A stretch of 64,000 bases of DNA from Pandoraea norimbergensis (lineage in GTDB: Bacteria; Pseudomonadota; Gammaproteobacteria; Burkholderiales; Burkholderiaceae). The notes under the pieces were generated by a model, which saw only the letters and a list, made by a program, of their open reading frames with translations, did no database searches and was not told where the DNA came from. The stretch is from NCBI RefSeq assembly GCF_001465545.3, contig NZ_CP013480.3, forward strand, positions 4,836,001 through 4,900,000, given 5' to 3'. The position numbers were made by a program, and so were the translations under genes. Positions 46,572 to 58,042 of the stretch are shown here, one piece after another (within the stretch, counting starts at the first letter, position 1; each line of letters begins with the position of its first letter).

Positions 46572-46660
46572 CGCAATCTCCTCGAAACGTGTTGTCTGGG
46601 CGCAGACGCCGGGTCGATTCCGCGCTGATTCCGCATTGAATCAAGCCCGGGGCGCCTGAA

Positions 46661-48409
46661 TTAAGCCTCTTCCTGCGCGTATTGAATGCGGTGCAAATGC
46701 GCGTAGAGGCCATTATGCGCCAGCAGCGCCTGGTGAGAGCCCTGCTCCACAATGCGGCCGTGCTCCAGCACGACGATACGGTCGGCGCGCTCGATGGTCG
46801 ACAGGCGGTGAGCGATCACCAGCGTCGTACGGCCTTCCATCAACACTTCGAGCGCTGCCTGCACATGACGCTCCGACTCCGAGTCGAGGGCAGACGTGGC
46901 CTCATCGAGAATCAGGATCGGCGCATCCTTGTAGATCGCGCGCGCAATGGCCAGACGTTGACGCTGACCGCCCGACAGACGCATGCCGTTGTCGCCCACG
47001 AGGGTCTCCACGCCGTCCGGCATGGCAGCGACAGCGTCGATCAGATTGGCCGCCCGCAGCGCCGCTTCGACACGCGGGGTATCGATTTCCTGTCCATAAG
47101 CAACGTTCGCGGCAATGGTGTCGTTGAAAAGCACCACGTCTTGACTCACAAATGCGATCTGACGGCGCAGATCGGCCAGCCGCAGGTCGCTGAGGGGAAT
47201 ATCGTCGAGCAGAATGCGCCCGCCGGTCGGATCGAAGAACCGCGGCACCAGATTGACCATCGTGGTCTTGCCGCTACCCGACGGCCCCACCAGCGCTACC
47301 ATTTCTCCCGGAGCGACATCGAGCGAAATACGATCGAGCGTCGGGCGATCGGTCGCGCCGTAGTGGAAGCTCACCTGATCGAACGTCACGCGGCCCTTGG
47401 CGCGCTCGAGCGTGCGCTCACCGCCGCTGGGCTCGATTTCAACGTCCATCACCTCGAAGATGAGTTCGGCGGCCGTCATGCCGCGTTGCAGCGGCTGGTT
47501 CACGTCCATCAGATGCTTGAGCGGCGAGACCACAAGCAGCAGCGCCGTGACGAATGCCGTGAAGCCGCCGACAGTCATCTCGCCCGACGACGATTCGATC
47601 ATCGCCACGGTAATCACGATGGCCAGCGCCAGCGATGCCAGCGCCTGAGTCACTGGCTGGGCGAGGCCACCGGAAACCGTCACGCGCATGGCATAGCCCC
47701 GCAACGTGCTCGTCATCTTGTCGAAACGCGACTTTTCGTACGCTTCGCCGTTATGAATCTTCACGACCTTGTAGCCGCCGACCGCCTCTTCAACCACGTA
47801 CGACAGCTTGTTGGTCAGGGTTTGCTGCTCGCGGTTCAGGCGGCGCAGACGGCGGTTGATCTTGCCGACCAGCCAGCCGATCAGCGGCAAAATGACCGCC
47901 ACGACGAGCGTGAGACGCCAGTTCAGATAAAACAGGTAGCCGAGCAGGCCGATCACGGTGAGCGAATCACGCACGAGCGTGATCAGCACGGTGGTCAGCA
48001 CACCGAGCACCTGATTGACTTCGTAGACGATGGCGTTGATCAGCGTGCTGGTGGTCTCACGCTGAAAGTAGGCTGCCGGCGCATGCAGCAGACGCTCGAA
48101 CATGCGCACGCGCAGGTCGAGCAGCACGCGGTTGGACACCCACGAAAGCATGTAATTGGCGGCGTACTGCGCCAGACCACGGATGACGGCCAGGCCGATC
48201 ACGGCGGTCGGCACGTACCAGAGCTTCCACGGATCGCCGCCCGAGAAGCCCTTGTCGAGCACCGGCTTGAGCACGGCCGGAATGGCCGCCTCGGTCGCCG
48301 CGACCATGGCCATGGCAAGCACGGCCAGCAAGCCCATGTGCCAGTAAGGCTGGAGATAGCCCAGCAGACGTCGCAGGATCGGTCCGGAAGGCGGGTGCGG
48401 TGCGCTCAT
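46661..48409 (-). CDS. msbA: lipid A export permease/ATP-binding protein MsbA
   Basis: A 582-residue ABC half-transporter, the length of MsbA. Six membrane helices fill residues about 20-310 ([31 protein letters not shown]). The nucleotide domain has Walker [12 protein letters not shown]-loop [11 protein letters not shown], signature [15 protein letters not shown], Walker [13 protein letters not shown] and the switch His in [10 protein letters not shown]. It flips core-lipid A across the inner membrane. The start at 48409 was chosen as the family N-terminus; the 25 codons upstream are unrelated. It is divergent from recQ with 163 bases between. Confidence 0.94.
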   Translation of the reverse strand: MSAPHPPSGPILRRLLGYLQPYWHMGLLAVLAMAMVAATEAAIPAVLKPVLDKGFSGGDPWKLWYVPTAVIGLAVIRGLAQYAANYMLSWVSNRVLLDLRVRMFERLLHAPAAYFQRETTSTLINAIVYEVNQVLGVLTTVLITLVRDSLTVIGLLGYLFYLNWRLTLVVAVILPLIGWLVGKINRRLRRLNREQQTLTNKLSYVVEEAVGGYKVVKIHNGEAYEKSRFDKMTSTLRGYAMRVTVSGGLAQPVTQALASLALAIVITVAMIESSSGEMTVGGFTAFVTALLLVVSPLKHLMDVNQPLQRGMTAAELIFEVMDVEIEPSGGERTLERAKGRVTFDQVSFHYGATDRPTLDRISLDVAPGEMVALVGPSGSGKTTMVNLVPRFFDPTGGRILLDDIPLSDLRLADLRRQIAFVSQDVVLFNDTIAANVAYGQEIDTPRVEAALRAANLIDAVAAMPDGVETLVGDNGMRLSGGQRQRLAIARAIYKDAPILILDEATSALDSESERHVQAALEVLMEGRTTLVIAHRLSTIERADRIVVLEHGRIVEQGSHQALLAHNGLYAHLHRIQYAQEEA

Positions 48410-48559
48410 GTATTGGGGGAACGGCGGAAAAACCGCTATTCTAACGTACCGGCCTGCCCCGCCGGGACTCGTCTGCCCCGGCATCGGACGCTTCCGGAAA
48501 ATTCATCGGAAAGCCGCTCATTCCGGCCCTTGCGAGCGCCTGCCCGGGATCGGAACCGG

Positions 48560-48565
48560 TATACT
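48560..48565 (+). promoter_or_regulatory. candidate -10 box giving a near-leaderless recQ message
   Basis: TATACT is followed by seven bases (CCCGCCC) and the recQ ATG. Transcription would start at or within two bases of the start codon. No Shine-Dalgarno sequence at normal spacing and no good -35 were seen. Confidence 0.45.
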
Positions 48566-48572
48566 CCCGCCC

Positions 48573-50378
48573 ATGGCAAGCGCACTCGAAGTTCTCCGTA
48601 CCGTATTCGGCTATAACGCATTCCGTGGCGATCAGGCCGCGATCGTCGACCATGTGGCCGGCGGTGGCGATGCGCTCGTGCTCATGCCCACCGGCGGCGG
48701 CAAGTCGCTGTGCTACCAGATTCCCGCGTTGCTGCGCCCGGGCCTCGGCATCGTCGTCTCCCCGCTCATCGCGCTCATGCAGGATCAGGTTGACGCGCTG
48801 CTGCAAGCGGGTGTGCGCGCGGCCTATCTCAATTCCAGCCTTAGCTTCGACGAGGCCATCGACACCGAGCGGCGTGCCGCGCGCGGCGAACTCGATCTGC
48901 TCTACGTCGCGCCGGAACGGCTGCTGACCGATCGTTTTCTCGATCTGCTCGACCGGCTCGACGAGCGCGGGCAACTGGCGCTCTTCGCCATCGACGAAGC
49001 GCACTGCGTGTCGCAGTGGGGGCATGATTTCCGGCCGGAATACATTCAGCTCTCGGCGCTGCACGAACGCTATCCGAGCGTGCCGCGTATTGCGCTCACG
49101 GCCACGGCCGACGCGGCGACGCGCGAGGAAATCCAGACCCGGCTGGGACTCACCGAAGCGCATCTGTTCGTGTCGAGCTTTGACCGGCCGAATATCCGCT
49201 ACGAAATTGTCGACCGCGACAACCCGCGCAAGCAGTTGCTGACGTTTCTGGGACGACATCGCGGCGAGGCCGGGATTGTCTACTGCCTGTCGCGTAAGAA
49301 AGTGGAAGAAACCGCCGCCTGGCTGGAGACGCAAGGTATTCCGGCCCTGCCCTATCACGCGGGTCTCGACGCGGATGTGCGCCGCACCCATCAGCAGCGG
49401 TTTCTACGAGAAGAAGGGCTGGTGATGTCGGCGACGGTCGCCTTCGGCATGGGGATCGACAAGCCGGACGTGCGCTTTGTCGCTCATCTGGACTTGCCCA
49501 AGAGTCTCGAAGCCTACTATCAGGAAACCGGCCGCGCGGGCCGTGACGGCGAACCGGCTGAGGCGTGGATGGCCTACGGGCTGAACGACGTGGTGGTGCA
49601 CCGCAGCCGTATCGACGAATCCAACGCGCCGGACCTGCAAAAGCGCATCGAGCGTCAGAAGCTCGACGCCCTGCTCGGCTATTGCGAAGCCCCGCGCTGC
49701 CGCCGGACCGTGCTGTTGTCGTACTTCGGCGAGAGCAGTGAGCCGTGCGGCAACTGCGACGTGTGCCTGAACCCACCCGAAGTCTTCGATGGCACGATTG
49801 CGGCCCAAAAGGCGCTGTCGGCCATTTTGCGCACCGGTCAGCGCTTTGGCGCCGGCCATCTGGTCGATCTGCTGCGCGGACGCAGCACCGACAAGATGCG
49901 CCAGTTCGGTCACGAGAGCCTGCCGACGTTCGGCGTCGGCGGTGAACTGGACGATCAGGGCTGGCGTGCGGTGTTCCGTCAGTTGATCGCCCACGGCCTG
50001 ATCGAGCCGGACAGCAGCCAATACGGCGCGTTGATTCTGAACGCGTCTGCACGCCCGGTGCTCAAGGGCGAAACTACGCTGTCGCTGCGGCGTCAGCGCG
50101 CGGTCGCCAGCAAGAAGAGTCGCTTTGCCGGCTACGCGTCGCCGGCCATCGAGCTGGATCCGGCCGATCAGCAGTTGTTCGACAAGCTGCGCGCTTGGCG
50201 ACAGGACATGGCAAAAACGCAGGCGGTACCCGCGTACGTTATTCTTCACGACCGGACGTTGCGAGAACTGGCGCAGCGCCGCCCGCGTCACCGCGACGGA
50301 CTGGTGGACATCACCGGTCTGGGCGAAGCCAAGATCGAGCGCTATGGTGAAGCGCTGGTCGAGTTGCTGAACGCCTGA
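48573..50378 (+). CDS. recQ: ATP-dependent DNA helicase RecQ
   Basis: A 601-residue 3'-5' helicase. Helicase motifs in order are [43 protein letters not shown] (motifs 0 and I), [14 protein letters not shown], the DEAH box in [39 protein letters not shown], and [40 protein letters not shown]. The zinc-binding RQC Cys residues (CEAPRCRR ... CGNCDVC), a winged helix and a C-terminal HRDC domain follow. It acts in recombination and fork repair. The start at 48573 fits the family. Confidence 0.97.
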   Translation: MASALEVLRTVFGYNAFRGDQAAIVDHVAGGGDALVLMPTGGGKSLCYQIPALLRPGLGIVVSPLIALMQDQVDALLQAGVRAAYLNSSLSFDEAIDTERRAARGELDLLYVAPERLLTDRFLDLLDRLDERGQLALFAIDEAHCVSQWGHDFRPEYIQLSALHERYPSVPRIALTATADAATREEIQTRLGLTEAHLFVSSFDRPNIRYEIVDRDNPRKQLLTFLGRHRGEAGIVYCLSRKKVEETAAWLETQGIPALPYHAGLDADVRRTHQQRFLREEGLVMSATVAFGMGIDKPDVRFVAHLDLPKSLEAYYQETGRAGRDGEPAEAWMAYGLNDVVVHRSRIDESNAPDLQKRIERQKLDALLGYCEAPRCRRTVLLSYFGESSEPCGNCDVCLNPPEVFDGTIAAQKALSAILRTGQRFGAGHLVDLLRGRSTDKMRQFGHESLPTFGVGGELDDQGWRAVFRQLIAHGLIEPDSSQYGALILNASARPVLKGETTLSLRRQRAVASKKSRFAGYASPAIELDPADQQLFDKLRAWRQDMAKTQAVPAYVILHDRTLRELAQRRPRHRDGLVDITGLGEAKIERYGEALVELLNA

Positions 50379-50475
50379 GCGTCAGGTTTATGGTGCCGAG
50401 TGCATTGCTCGGCGCGAGGCTGTGCCTGCACCCGAGTTGCCTGAAAAGTCCGAACCCGTCCATTCCTGCATCTTC

Positions 50476-51294
50476 ATGACTGAAGCCCAATCGAACTTGC
50501 CCGGTGTATCGAGTCCGTCGTCCTCGCCGGTGCCACACTCACCACAGCGCCTGCCTTTGACCGTCACGATTCTGACGCGCAACGAGCGGCACAACATCGC
50601 TGAGTGCATTGCGTCCGTCCGGGCGCTGGCATCGCAAATCGTGGTGCTGGACAACGCCAGCACGGACGGTACGGCAGACATCGCCCGCGATGCAGGCGCT
50701 GAGGTTCATGTCACCCCCGACTGGCCGGGCTTCGGGCCGCAGAAGAATCGCGCGCTGTCGTTTGCCACCCAACCTTGGGTGCTCTCGCTCGATGCCGACG
50801 AACGCATCACCCCGGAATTGGCCGCCGACGTTGCGGCCGCCATCACTTCGAACCGTCATGCGGGCTATCGCATGCCCCGTCTGTCGCAGTTCCTCGGCCA
50901 CTGGGTACGGCATTGCGGGTGGTATCCGGACTACGTGCTGCGCCTGTTCCGCCGCGACGCCGGACGCTTCTCCGACAACCTCGTGCACGAACGCGTGATC
51001 GTGGACGGCGAGATCGGCACGTTGCCCAATCATCTGCTGCATTACAGCTACACCGAAGCGCGGCAGGTCGAGGATAAGGTGCAGCGTTATGCCAAGGCGG
51101 GCGCGAAAGAAATGGCGTTGCGTGGCAAGAAAGTCTCCGCGCTCAAGCCATGGATAAACGGCGGATGGGCCTTCGTGCGCACCTTTGTGCTGCGTCGAGG
51201 CTTTCTGGATGGCGCCACAGGTGCCGCGATTGCGCGCATGAACGCACGCAGTGCTTTCTTGAAGTACGCGCTGTTGAGGCGCGGGGACAACTGA
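50476..51294 (+). CDS. family 2 glycosyltransferase (WaaE/KdtX-like)
   Basis: A 272-residue GT-A fold glycosyltransferase. It has LTVTILTRNERHNIAECIASVRALASQIVVLDNASTDGTADIARDAGAEV, the DxD-like LSLDADERITPEL, and the RHCGWYPDYVLRLFRRDAGRFSDNLVHERV segment characteristic of the LPS core WaaE/KdtX group, which adds glucose or heptose to the inner core. A hydrophobic stretch near residues 225-240 suggests membrane association. The frame opens with GTG at 50422; the ATG at 50476 is preferred. Nearby msbA and rfb genes fit an LPS role. Confidence 0.87.
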   Translation: MTEAQSNLPGVSSPSSSPVPHSPQRLPLTVTILTRNERHNIAECIASVRALASQIVVLDNASTDGTADIARDAGAEVHVTPDWPGFGPQKNRALSFATQPWVLSLDADERITPELAADVAAAITSNRHAGYRMPRLSQFLGHWVRHCGWYPDYVLRLFRRDAGRFSDNLVHERVIVDGEIGTLPNHLLHYSYTEARQVEDKVQRYAKAGAKEMALRGKKVSALKPWINGGWAFVRTFVLRRGFLDGATGAAIARMNARSAFLKYALLRRGDN

Positions 51295-51309
51295 AAACAG
51301 GCGAGAATC

Positions 51310-51375
51310 GGGCGAGCGACGGGCGAGCGACGGGCGAGCGACGGGCGAGTGACGGGCGAGTGACGGGCGAGTGCC
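51310..51375. repeat. 11-base tandem repeat, six units
   Basis: Six units of GGGCGAGYGAC lie between the glycosyltransferase stop and its terminator. Units 1-3 read GGGCGAGCGAC, 4-5 read GGGCGAGTGAC and the last ends in CC. It is non-coding and transcribed as part of the 3' untranslated region. Confidence 0.92.
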
Positions 51376-51382
51376 TGCAAAT

Positions 51383-51416
51383 AAAAAAGGACGCGAATAC
51401 GCGTCCATTTTTATTT
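51383..51416. terminator. bidirectional intrinsic terminator
   Basis: GGACGCG (51389-51395) pairs with CGCGTCC (51400-51406) around AATA, with AAAAAA before and ATTTTTATTT after. It is shared by the two convergent glycosyltransferase genes. Confidence 0.88.
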
Positions 51417-51479
51417 GATCGACGATCGACACCCCCTGAGCTCGCTACGACTGTCGATCGCTGGGCAATCGACTCGCCC

Positions 51480-52331
51480 TTACTTCGCGAGCGCTCGCTT
51501 GATACGTGAGCGGAACATCTGCCAGCGCAGTTGGCCATCGTCGACGGGCTCGCCCACCGAACCATCGCTGCCGGAGGGCACGACCTTGCCGCGACGTAGG
51601 TAGTAGCGATCGAAAATCTTCTGCGTCATACCCCACTTACGCAGAAACTGCGTGCGGCCATCGTTCTTCACAACCTTGCCCGTGCTCTTGCACTGGAAGT
51701 GGTAGACGAGACTCGCCCCCACACCGATGAACTTACGGCAGCCCGCCGCCCACAACTTCATCGAGAAATCATTGTCGCTGCTCATGCCCGGGCTCAGTTC
51801 CGTGCTGTAGCCGCCCACGAGGAACCACCAGTCGCGATGCACCAGCGTCGGCGGCCACGTGGCGCCGAACCAGTCCGCCTTCTGATACGTCGGCACCGCC
51901 GCGAGCAGTGCGGCCTCGTCGAACGTATCGACTTCGCGTCCAAAATCCGTCACAAGCACGCACGGATTGCCGGTATCCACGGGCTCGATCATCGTGCCCG
52001 AGAGCATGAACGCCTTGTCCGGCATCGCCTCGGCACGCTCGATCAGCGCGGTGTCCCAACCGGGGCAGCAATACATGTCGTCATTCAGGTAGACGATGTA
52101 CTTCTCGCGCGCGAGCGCCGCCGCCTGATTCACGGCATAGCAGATCCCGATGTTGTCCGGCGACGCCGTGTGGTCGAGTCCCTCGGCGCGCACCCAGTCC
52201 AGCGTGCCGTCGGACCCATCGTTCACGTGAACGATGATCTGATGCGGCATGCCCGAGTTCTGGCGAATGCTGCGCACACAAAGTTGCAGCAGCGCGAGGT
52301 TGTTCCACGTCGGAACGATGATGGAAAACAT
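51480..52331 (-). CDS. family 2 glycosyltransferase
   Basis: A 283-residue GT2 protein. It begins MFSIIVPTWNNLALLQLCVRSIRQNSGMPHQIIVHVNDGSDGTLDWV, with the DxD-like motif LNDDMYCCPGWD and the GYSTELSPGMSSDNDFSMKLW segment resembling the ED acceptor motif. It transfers a sugar from a nucleotide donor; donor and acceptor are unknown. It is 58 bases downstream of dnaE on the same strand. A role in LPS or polysaccharide is suggested only by the neighbourhood. Confidence 0.88.
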   Translation of the reverse strand: MFSIIVPTWNNLALLQLCVRSIRQNSGMPHQIIVHVNDGSDGTLDWVRAEGLDHTASPDNIGICYAVNQAAALAREKYIVYLNDDMYCCPGWDTALIERAEAMPDKAFMLSGTMIEPVDTGNPCVLVTDFGREVDTFDEAALLAAVPTYQKADWFGATWPPTLVHRDWWFLVGGYSTELSPGMSSDNDFSMKLWAAGCRKFIGVGASLVYHFQCKSTGKVVKNDGRTQFLRKWGMTQKIFDRYYLRRGKVVPSGSDGSVGEPVDDGQLRWQMFRSRIKRALAK

Positions 52332-52389
52332 CCGGAAATTCCTTGTTGATCAGGCCAATCGGGCGGACTCGACTACGCGTTCAGATAGT

Positions 52390-55300
52390 TCAATAAACGA
52401 TCTGTACCGAGTCAGGCGTGAGCCACTGGCGAAGTTCGCCCAGCAGCTCATCGCCGGGCTGCACCTTCCAGTCGTCCCCGAGACGCGACTCGCATTCGGC
52501 GTCGGTGCGGCGGTAGACAATGTGCACCGGCAAACCCGTGGGTTTGTCGTCATCACCATTGCCGTTGCCATTGCCGTTACGTCGGCCAAAGCCACCGCCA
52601 CCACCGCCGTTACCGCCTTTGAATCCACCGCCTCCGCCAAAGCCACCACTGCCACCACCGGCGCCGGCCCCAGCCCCAGCCGTTGCCGTCACGCGATACA
52701 TCGTGCAGTGCGGTTGCAAGGTGGCCCGCAGACGTGTCCAGTCAGCATTGCCATTGAACGACAGCTTGAGCGCACGAGCGAATCGAGCGCGTGCGCGGCC
52801 CAGATCCATCAGGCTTTCCGTGGTGAAACGCAGCCCGCCGGTGAAGCTGTCGGGGCGCGCGCTGCCGTGGACGATCAGCAGCTCGTCCTCCTTGAACAGT
52901 TGCTTGTTCGCCTCGAATTGCTCGTTAAAGATCGCCACTTCGAGCGTGGCGGAGCCATCGTCGAGCTGGGCGATCACCATCTTGCCGCGCTGCGTCATCA
53001 TCGTGCGCAGGCTTGCGATCACGCCGGCCACGAGGCGGTCGCGCCCCTCGCTTAAGTCCTTGATGCGCGTGCGCACAAAACGGCGCACCTCTTCGGCGTA
53101 GGAATCGAACATGTGGCCCGACAGGTAGAAACCGAGCGCCTGTTTTTCTTCCTGAAGCTTGCGCTTGTCGGTCCAGGCCGGTTCGTCGGCCAGCTCCAGC
53201 GGTGCCTGCAAGCTCTCGTCGCCCAAATCGAACAGACTGACCTGATTGGCCGCGGCACTCGCCTGCTCTGCGGCTTCCATGGCCATCGGCACCGACGCCA
53301 TCAATTGCGCACGGTTATCGTGAATGGTGTCAAACGCACCGGCGCGGATCAGCGCTTCGATCGTGCGGCGGTTCACCATGCGGCGATCGATACGCTGGCA
53401 GAAATCGAACAGATCGGTGAACGGCCGCTCTTCGCGCGCCCGCAGAATCTCTTCGATGGCCGACTGACCGCTGCCCTTGATCGCGCCCAGACCGTAGCGC
53501 ACGGTCTTCGAATCGGCCGGCTCGAAACGGTAAGCGGAGACATTCACGTCCGGCGGCAGAACGGCCAGACCGTTGGTCAGGCAGTCTTCATAAAGAATCT
53601 TGACCTTGTCCGTGTCGTCCATGGCCAAGCTCATATTGGCCGCCATGAATTCGGCAGGGTGATGCGCCTTGAGCCAAGCCGTGTAATACGCGAGCAGCGC
53701 GTAAGCCGCCGCGTGCGACTTGTTGAAGCCGTAGCCCGCGAACTTCTCCATCAAGTCGAAGATTTCGTCGGCCTTCTCGGCCGTCAGCCCGTTCTTGTCC
53801 GCACCCTCGCGGAACAAGCCACGGTGCATGGCCATTTCCTCGGCCTTCTTCTTGCCCATCGCGCGACGCAGCAAGTCGGCGCCACCAAGCGAGTAGCCGC
53901 CGATGATCTGCGCCATCTGCATCACCTGCTCCTGATAGACCATGATGCCGTAGGTCTCCTGGAGCACCGGCTCGACGCGCGGATCCGGATACTCCACCTT
54001 CTCGCGGCCATGCTTACGCGCGCAGAAGCTCGGAATCAGGTCCATTGGGCCCGGACGGTACAACGCCACCAGCGCAATGATGTCTTCGAAGCGATCGGGC
54101 TGGGCGTCTTTCAACATGCCCTGCATGCCCCGGCTTTCCAGCTGGAACACGGCCACCGTATTGGCTTTTTGAGAATGCTGAAGGCTGCCGGGTCGGTCAG
54201 CGAGACCTGCTCAAGCGACCAGTCCGCCATCTCCGGGTGCAAGCGCTTGATGTAGCGCTCCGCCCAGTTCAGGATCGTGAGCGTGGTCAGGCCCAAGAAG
54301 TCGAACTTCACCAGCCCGACGGCTTCCACGTCGTCCTTGTCGTACTGGCTCACAACGCCGCTGGCGTCTTCGCCGACGCCCTGCGTGTACAGCGGGCAGA
54401 AATCTGTGAGCTTGCCCGGAGCGATCAACACGCCCCCGGCGTGCATACCGACGTTACGCGTGAGGCCTTCGACGCGCTGCGCCAGTTCGAGCAACTGCTT
54501 GACTTCGTCTTCCGTGTTGAAGCGCTCGGCCAGTGCCGGCTCTTCCTTCATCGCGTCGTCGAGCGTGACCAGCTTGCCCGGCTTGAACGGAATGAGCTTG
54601 GCGACACCGTCGACGAAGTTGTAGCCGAGATCGAGCACGCGCCCGACGTCGCGCACCGCCGCCTTGGCTGCCATCGAGCCGAAAGTCGCGATCTGCGAGA
54701 CGGCGTCTGCGCCGTACTTCTCTTTCACGTACTGAATGACGCGGTCGCGCCCGTCCTGACAGAAGTCGATGTCGAAGTCGGGCATCGAGACGCGTTCCGG
54801 ATTCAGGAAACGCTCGAACAGCAGGTTGTACTTCAGCGGGTCAAGGTCGGTAATACCCAGCGCATAGGCGACGAGCGAACCGGCGCCCGAACCCCGGCCC
54901 GGACCGACCGGCACGCCGTTGTTCTTGGCCCACTGGATAAAGTCCGCCACGATCAGGAAGTAGCCGGGGAAGCCCATCTTGATGATCGTGCCGGTCTCGA
55001 AATCGAGCCGCGTGTAATACTCAGGGCGCTGCGCGTCACGCTCCGCCGCGTCGGGGAAGAGTTGCCCCAGACGCATCTCCAGCCCCTCTTTCGACAACTG
55101 CACGAGATAGTCGTCGAGCGACATGCCATCCGGCGTCGGGAAGAGCGGCAGCTTCGGTTTGCCAAGTTCGAGCGTGAGGTTGCAACGCTTGGCGATCTCG
55201 ACAGAATTGGCAATCGCGGACGGCACATCCTCGAACGCGGCGATCATGTCGTCCTGCGTGCGGAAGCTCTGGTCCTGCGTAAAACGGCGCACCCGGCGCG

Positions 55301-55988
55301 CATTGCCGAGAATTTCACCTTCGGAGATACACACGCGCGCTTCGTGCGCCGTGAAATCATCGCCGGTCATGAACTGGATCGGATGCGTGGCGACGACCGG
55401 CAGCCCAACCTTCGCGGCCAGTTGCACCGCCTGCTGCACATACGTTTCCATGCCGGCCTGACCGGTGCGTTGCAGTTCGATATAGAACGCCCCCGGGAAG
55501 ACCTTCGCCCAATGCTGCGCGCACTGCGCCGCCAGATCGGGATTGCCTGCCGCCAGCGCGGCACCGACATCGCCCATCTGCCCACCGGAAATCGCCAGCA
55601 GACCTCGCGCGAAGCCGTCGGGCTCAAGCCACGACGGGTCGATTTCTGCACGCCCGCGCCACTGATTGCCAAGCCAGGCCTTCGACAGCAACTGGCACAG
55701 GTTCAGATAGCCTTCCTTGTCGCGCGCGAGCAGCAACAATCGCGACGGTTTGTCGCGATCGGCAGCATTGGTGATCCAGGCGTCGCAACCGATGATCGGC
55801 TTGACGCCCTTACCGCGGGCTTCTTTGTAGAAACGGATGGCACCGAACATGTTCGCGAGGTCGGTGAGCGCGAGCGCGCCCTGCCCGTCCTTGGCCGCGG
55901 CTTTGACGACGTCGTCAAGGCGCACGATGCCATCGGCGATCGAGTATTCGGAGTGGAGGCGGAGGTGGACGAAACGAGGTTCTGACAT
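52390..55988 (-). CDS. dnaE: DNA polymerase III subunit alpha, broken by a one-base frameshift here
   Basis: Two frames together encode a DnaE of about 1199 residues. The first frame (start 55988) covers the PHP domain ([26 protein letters not shown]), palm and fingers with the catalytic Asp residues in MPDFDIDF, and runs to [10 protein letters not shown]. The second resumes with [40 protein letters not shown] and carries the helix-hairpin-helix, OB and tau-binding regions. One A missing from a five-A run (T run at 54166-54170 on the plus strand) explains the break; restoring it gives [15 protein letters not shown] -1 ribosomal slip on C-AAA-AAG would give the same protein. dnaE is essential, so a sequencing error is most likely. 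The C-terminal region carries an unusual Gly-rich insert. A -10-like TACAAT sits seven bases before the ATG. Confidence 0.93.
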
Positions 55989-55995
55989 GGGCCGT

Positions 55996-56001
55996 ATTGT
56001 A
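55996..56001 (-). promoter_or_regulatory. candidate -10 box giving a near-leaderless dnaE message
   Basis: Reading leftward, TACAAT is followed by seven bases (ACGGCCC) and the dnaE ATG at 55988. No Shine-Dalgarno sequence fits between them, and no clear -35 was found. Confidence 0.42.
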
Positions 56002-56226
56002 ACGCGGCGGCTCCGGATTTCGCGCGCCGTGTCCCCGGGGCCGGTGGCATATCTGCGCTTTTCGGACGGCACCGGCCGCCCCCTCGGAATTTGCCGCATC
56101 CGATGCGGGGGCATCGTCCGATTCCACGGGATATCAGCGACTTATGGGGTGAAATCAAAGTGCCTTCGGGCCAGATCGGCGATAATGGCGGTTTATTGCT
56201 TCACGCTTTTGCGAAACCCTGTTGCC

Positions 56227-57111
56227 ATGTCTATCGTCAACATCGCCGCGTACAAGTTCGTCTCGCTCGACGACATCGCAACGCTGCGCCCAGCGCTGCT
56301 GGAACACTGTCAGGCGCTCGACCTGAAGGGCACCATTCTGCTGGCGCCGGAAGGCATCAACCTGTTTCTGGCCGGCCCGCGCGAATCGATCGACGCGTTT
56401 CTCGCCCGGTTGCGCGCCGACGCCCGCTTCGCCGACCTCGTGGTCAAGGAGAGTCTCTCCGAGGAACAACCGTTCCGCCGCATGCTGGTCCGCGCCAAGA
56501 AAGAAATCATCACCATGAAGATGCCGGTCATCAAGCCGGCCGACGGGCGCGCGCCCGGTGTGGAACCCGCCACGCTCAAGCGCTGGCTGGACGCGGGTCA
56601 GGACGACGAGGGCCGTCCGGTCGTGATGCTCGACACCCGCAACGACTTCGAAGTGGATGTCGGCACGTTCGATAACGCCGTTGATTATCGCCTGACCAAA
56701 TTCTCCGAATTCCCGGACGTCATCGCAGCCCATCGCGAAGATTTCGAGGGCAAGACGATCGTGTCGTTCTGCACGGGCGGCATTCGTTGCGAAAAAGCCG
56801 CCATCTACATGCGCGACATCGGGCTGGAACATACGTATCAGCTCGACGGCGGCATTCTCAAGTACTTTGAAGATGTCGGCGGGGCCCACTATCAGGGCGA
56901 CTGCTTCGTGTTCGACTACCGTACGGCACTGACGCCTGAGCTCGCACCGGCGGGCACCGTGCAGTGCTTCGCGTGCCGCGCCGTCGTCACGCCCGAAGCC
57001 CAGCAAAGCCCGGACTTCGTCGAAGGCGAGCACTGCCCGGCGTGCGTCGGTGAGAAAAGCGCAGCGACCGGCCAACGCGCCCAGAGCCCCGCCCCGTCCA
57101 TCGCGGACTGA
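56227..57111 (+). CDS. trhO: tRNA uridine(34) hydroxylase, rhodanese-like (TrhO/YceA family)
   Basis: A 294-residue protein with an N-terminal acylphosphatase-like domain ([16 protein letters not shown] ... [16 protein letters not shown]) and a C-terminal rhodanese domain whose loop Cys is in [37 protein letters not shown]. The C-terminus has a Cys-rich segment ([15 protein letters not shown]). The family hydroxylates wobble uridine 34 to 5-hydroxyuridine in some tRNAs. The start at 56227 matches related betaproteobacterial proteins; an ATG 14 codons upstream is possible. It is divergent from dnaE and nine bases from gluQ. Confidence 0.9.
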   Translation: MSIVNIAAYKFVSLDDIATLRPALLEHCQALDLKGTILLAPEGINLFLAGPRESIDAFLARLRADARFADLVVKESLSEEQPFRRMLVRAKKEIITMKMPVIKPADGRAPGVEPATLKRWLDAGQDDEGRPVVMLDTRNDFEVDVGTFDNAVDYRLTKFSEFPDVIAAHREDFEGKTIVSFCTGGIRCEKAAIYMRDIGLEHTYQLDGGILKYFEDVGGAHYQGDCFVFDYRTALTPELAPAGTVQCFACRAVVTPEAQQSPDFVEGEHCPACVGEKSAATGQRAQSPAPSIAD

Positions 57112-57120
57112 GGCACATCG

Positions 57121-58035
57121 GTGACGCGCGTCGAATCGGGCCGTACCGGGCACTATCGCGGCCGCTTCGCCCCCTCGCCGACCGGGCCGCTGCACCGCGG
57201 CTCGCTAGTCACCGCACTGGCGAGCTGGCTCGATGCGCGCGCGCACGACGGCGTGTGGATCGTGCGCATGGAAGATCTGGACGAGCCGCGTTGCATTGCC
57301 GGTGCGGCGGATGACATTCTGGCAACGCTCACACGACTGGGCCTCCACAGCGACGAACCCATTGTCTGGCAGAGCCAGCGGCACGCGCTGTACGAGGACG
57401 CGCTCGCTTCACTGACGGCGTCTGGCCGGGTGTACCCCTGCGGCTGCACGCGCCGGGAAATCGCCGACTCACTCACGCGTGACCATGCCCGCCACAGCAC
57501 GCTAGCCTATCCGGGGACCTGCCGCGATGGCCTGCACGGCAAACCTGCGCGCGCCTGGCGACTGCGGGTACCCGACGGCAACGCGGCCTGCATCGGTTTC
57601 GACGACCGCTGGATGGGGCCACAGTCACAGGATCTCGCCACCGAAGTCGGCGATTTCGTGCTCAAGCGCGCCGACGGCCAGTGGGCATACCAGCTCGCCG
57701 TGGTGGTCGACGACGAAGCACAATGCATTACCGATGTCGTGCGCGGCACCGACCTGCTCGACTCCACCGCCCGCCAGATCTATCTCCAGCAATGCCTTGG
57801 CGCCGCCACGCCGCGCTATCTGCATGTGCCACTCGTGATGGCCGCCGACGGCGAGAAGCTGAGCAAGCAGAATGGTGCAGCGGCGCTAACGCTCGACTCC
57901 GATGAAGCCGTCCTCGCGGCCCTTCAAGATGCCGCTACCCATCTCGGCCTGCCGGCGGTGCTGAGTCAGACGACACATCGCGAAGATTTCTTCGCAGCGG
58001 CAACACAGGCATGGCGGGCGCAGCACGGCGACTGA
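57121..58035 (+). CDS. gluQ: glutamyl-Q tRNA(Asp) synthetase
   Basis: A 304-residue paralogue of the glutamyl-tRNA synthetase catalytic domain that attaches glutamate to queuosine 34 of tRNA-Asp. The HIGH-like motif is in [28 protein letters not shown], the KMSKS-like motif is KLSKQNGA, and a zinc site is suggested by YPCGCTRR with a downstream Cys (YPGTC). The anticodon-binding domain of GltX is absent, as expected. The start codon is GTG at 57121, nine bases after the trhO stop; no in-frame ATG lies before the HIGH motif. Confidence 0.94.
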   Translation: MTRVESGRTGHYRGRFAPSPTGPLHRGSLVTALASWLDARAHDGVWIVRMEDLDEPRCIAGAADDILATLTRLGLHSDEPIVWQSQRHALYEDALASLTASGRVYPCGCTRREIADSLTRDHARHSTLAYPGTCRDGLHGKPARAWRLRVPDGNAACIGFDDRWMGPQSQDLATEVGDFVLKRADGQWAYQLAVVVDDEAQCITDVVRGTDLLDSTARQIYLQQCLGAATPRYLHVPLVMAADGEKLSKQNGAAALTLDSDEAVLAALQDAATHLGLPAVLSQTTHREDFFAAATQAWRAQHGD

Positions 58036-58042
58036 TCGCCAT

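Noticed and set aside
46682..48616. Long open frame opposite msbA
   Set aside because: Shadow of the msbA coding strand; composition (His, Arg, Gln) is that of antisense reading in GC-rich DNA.
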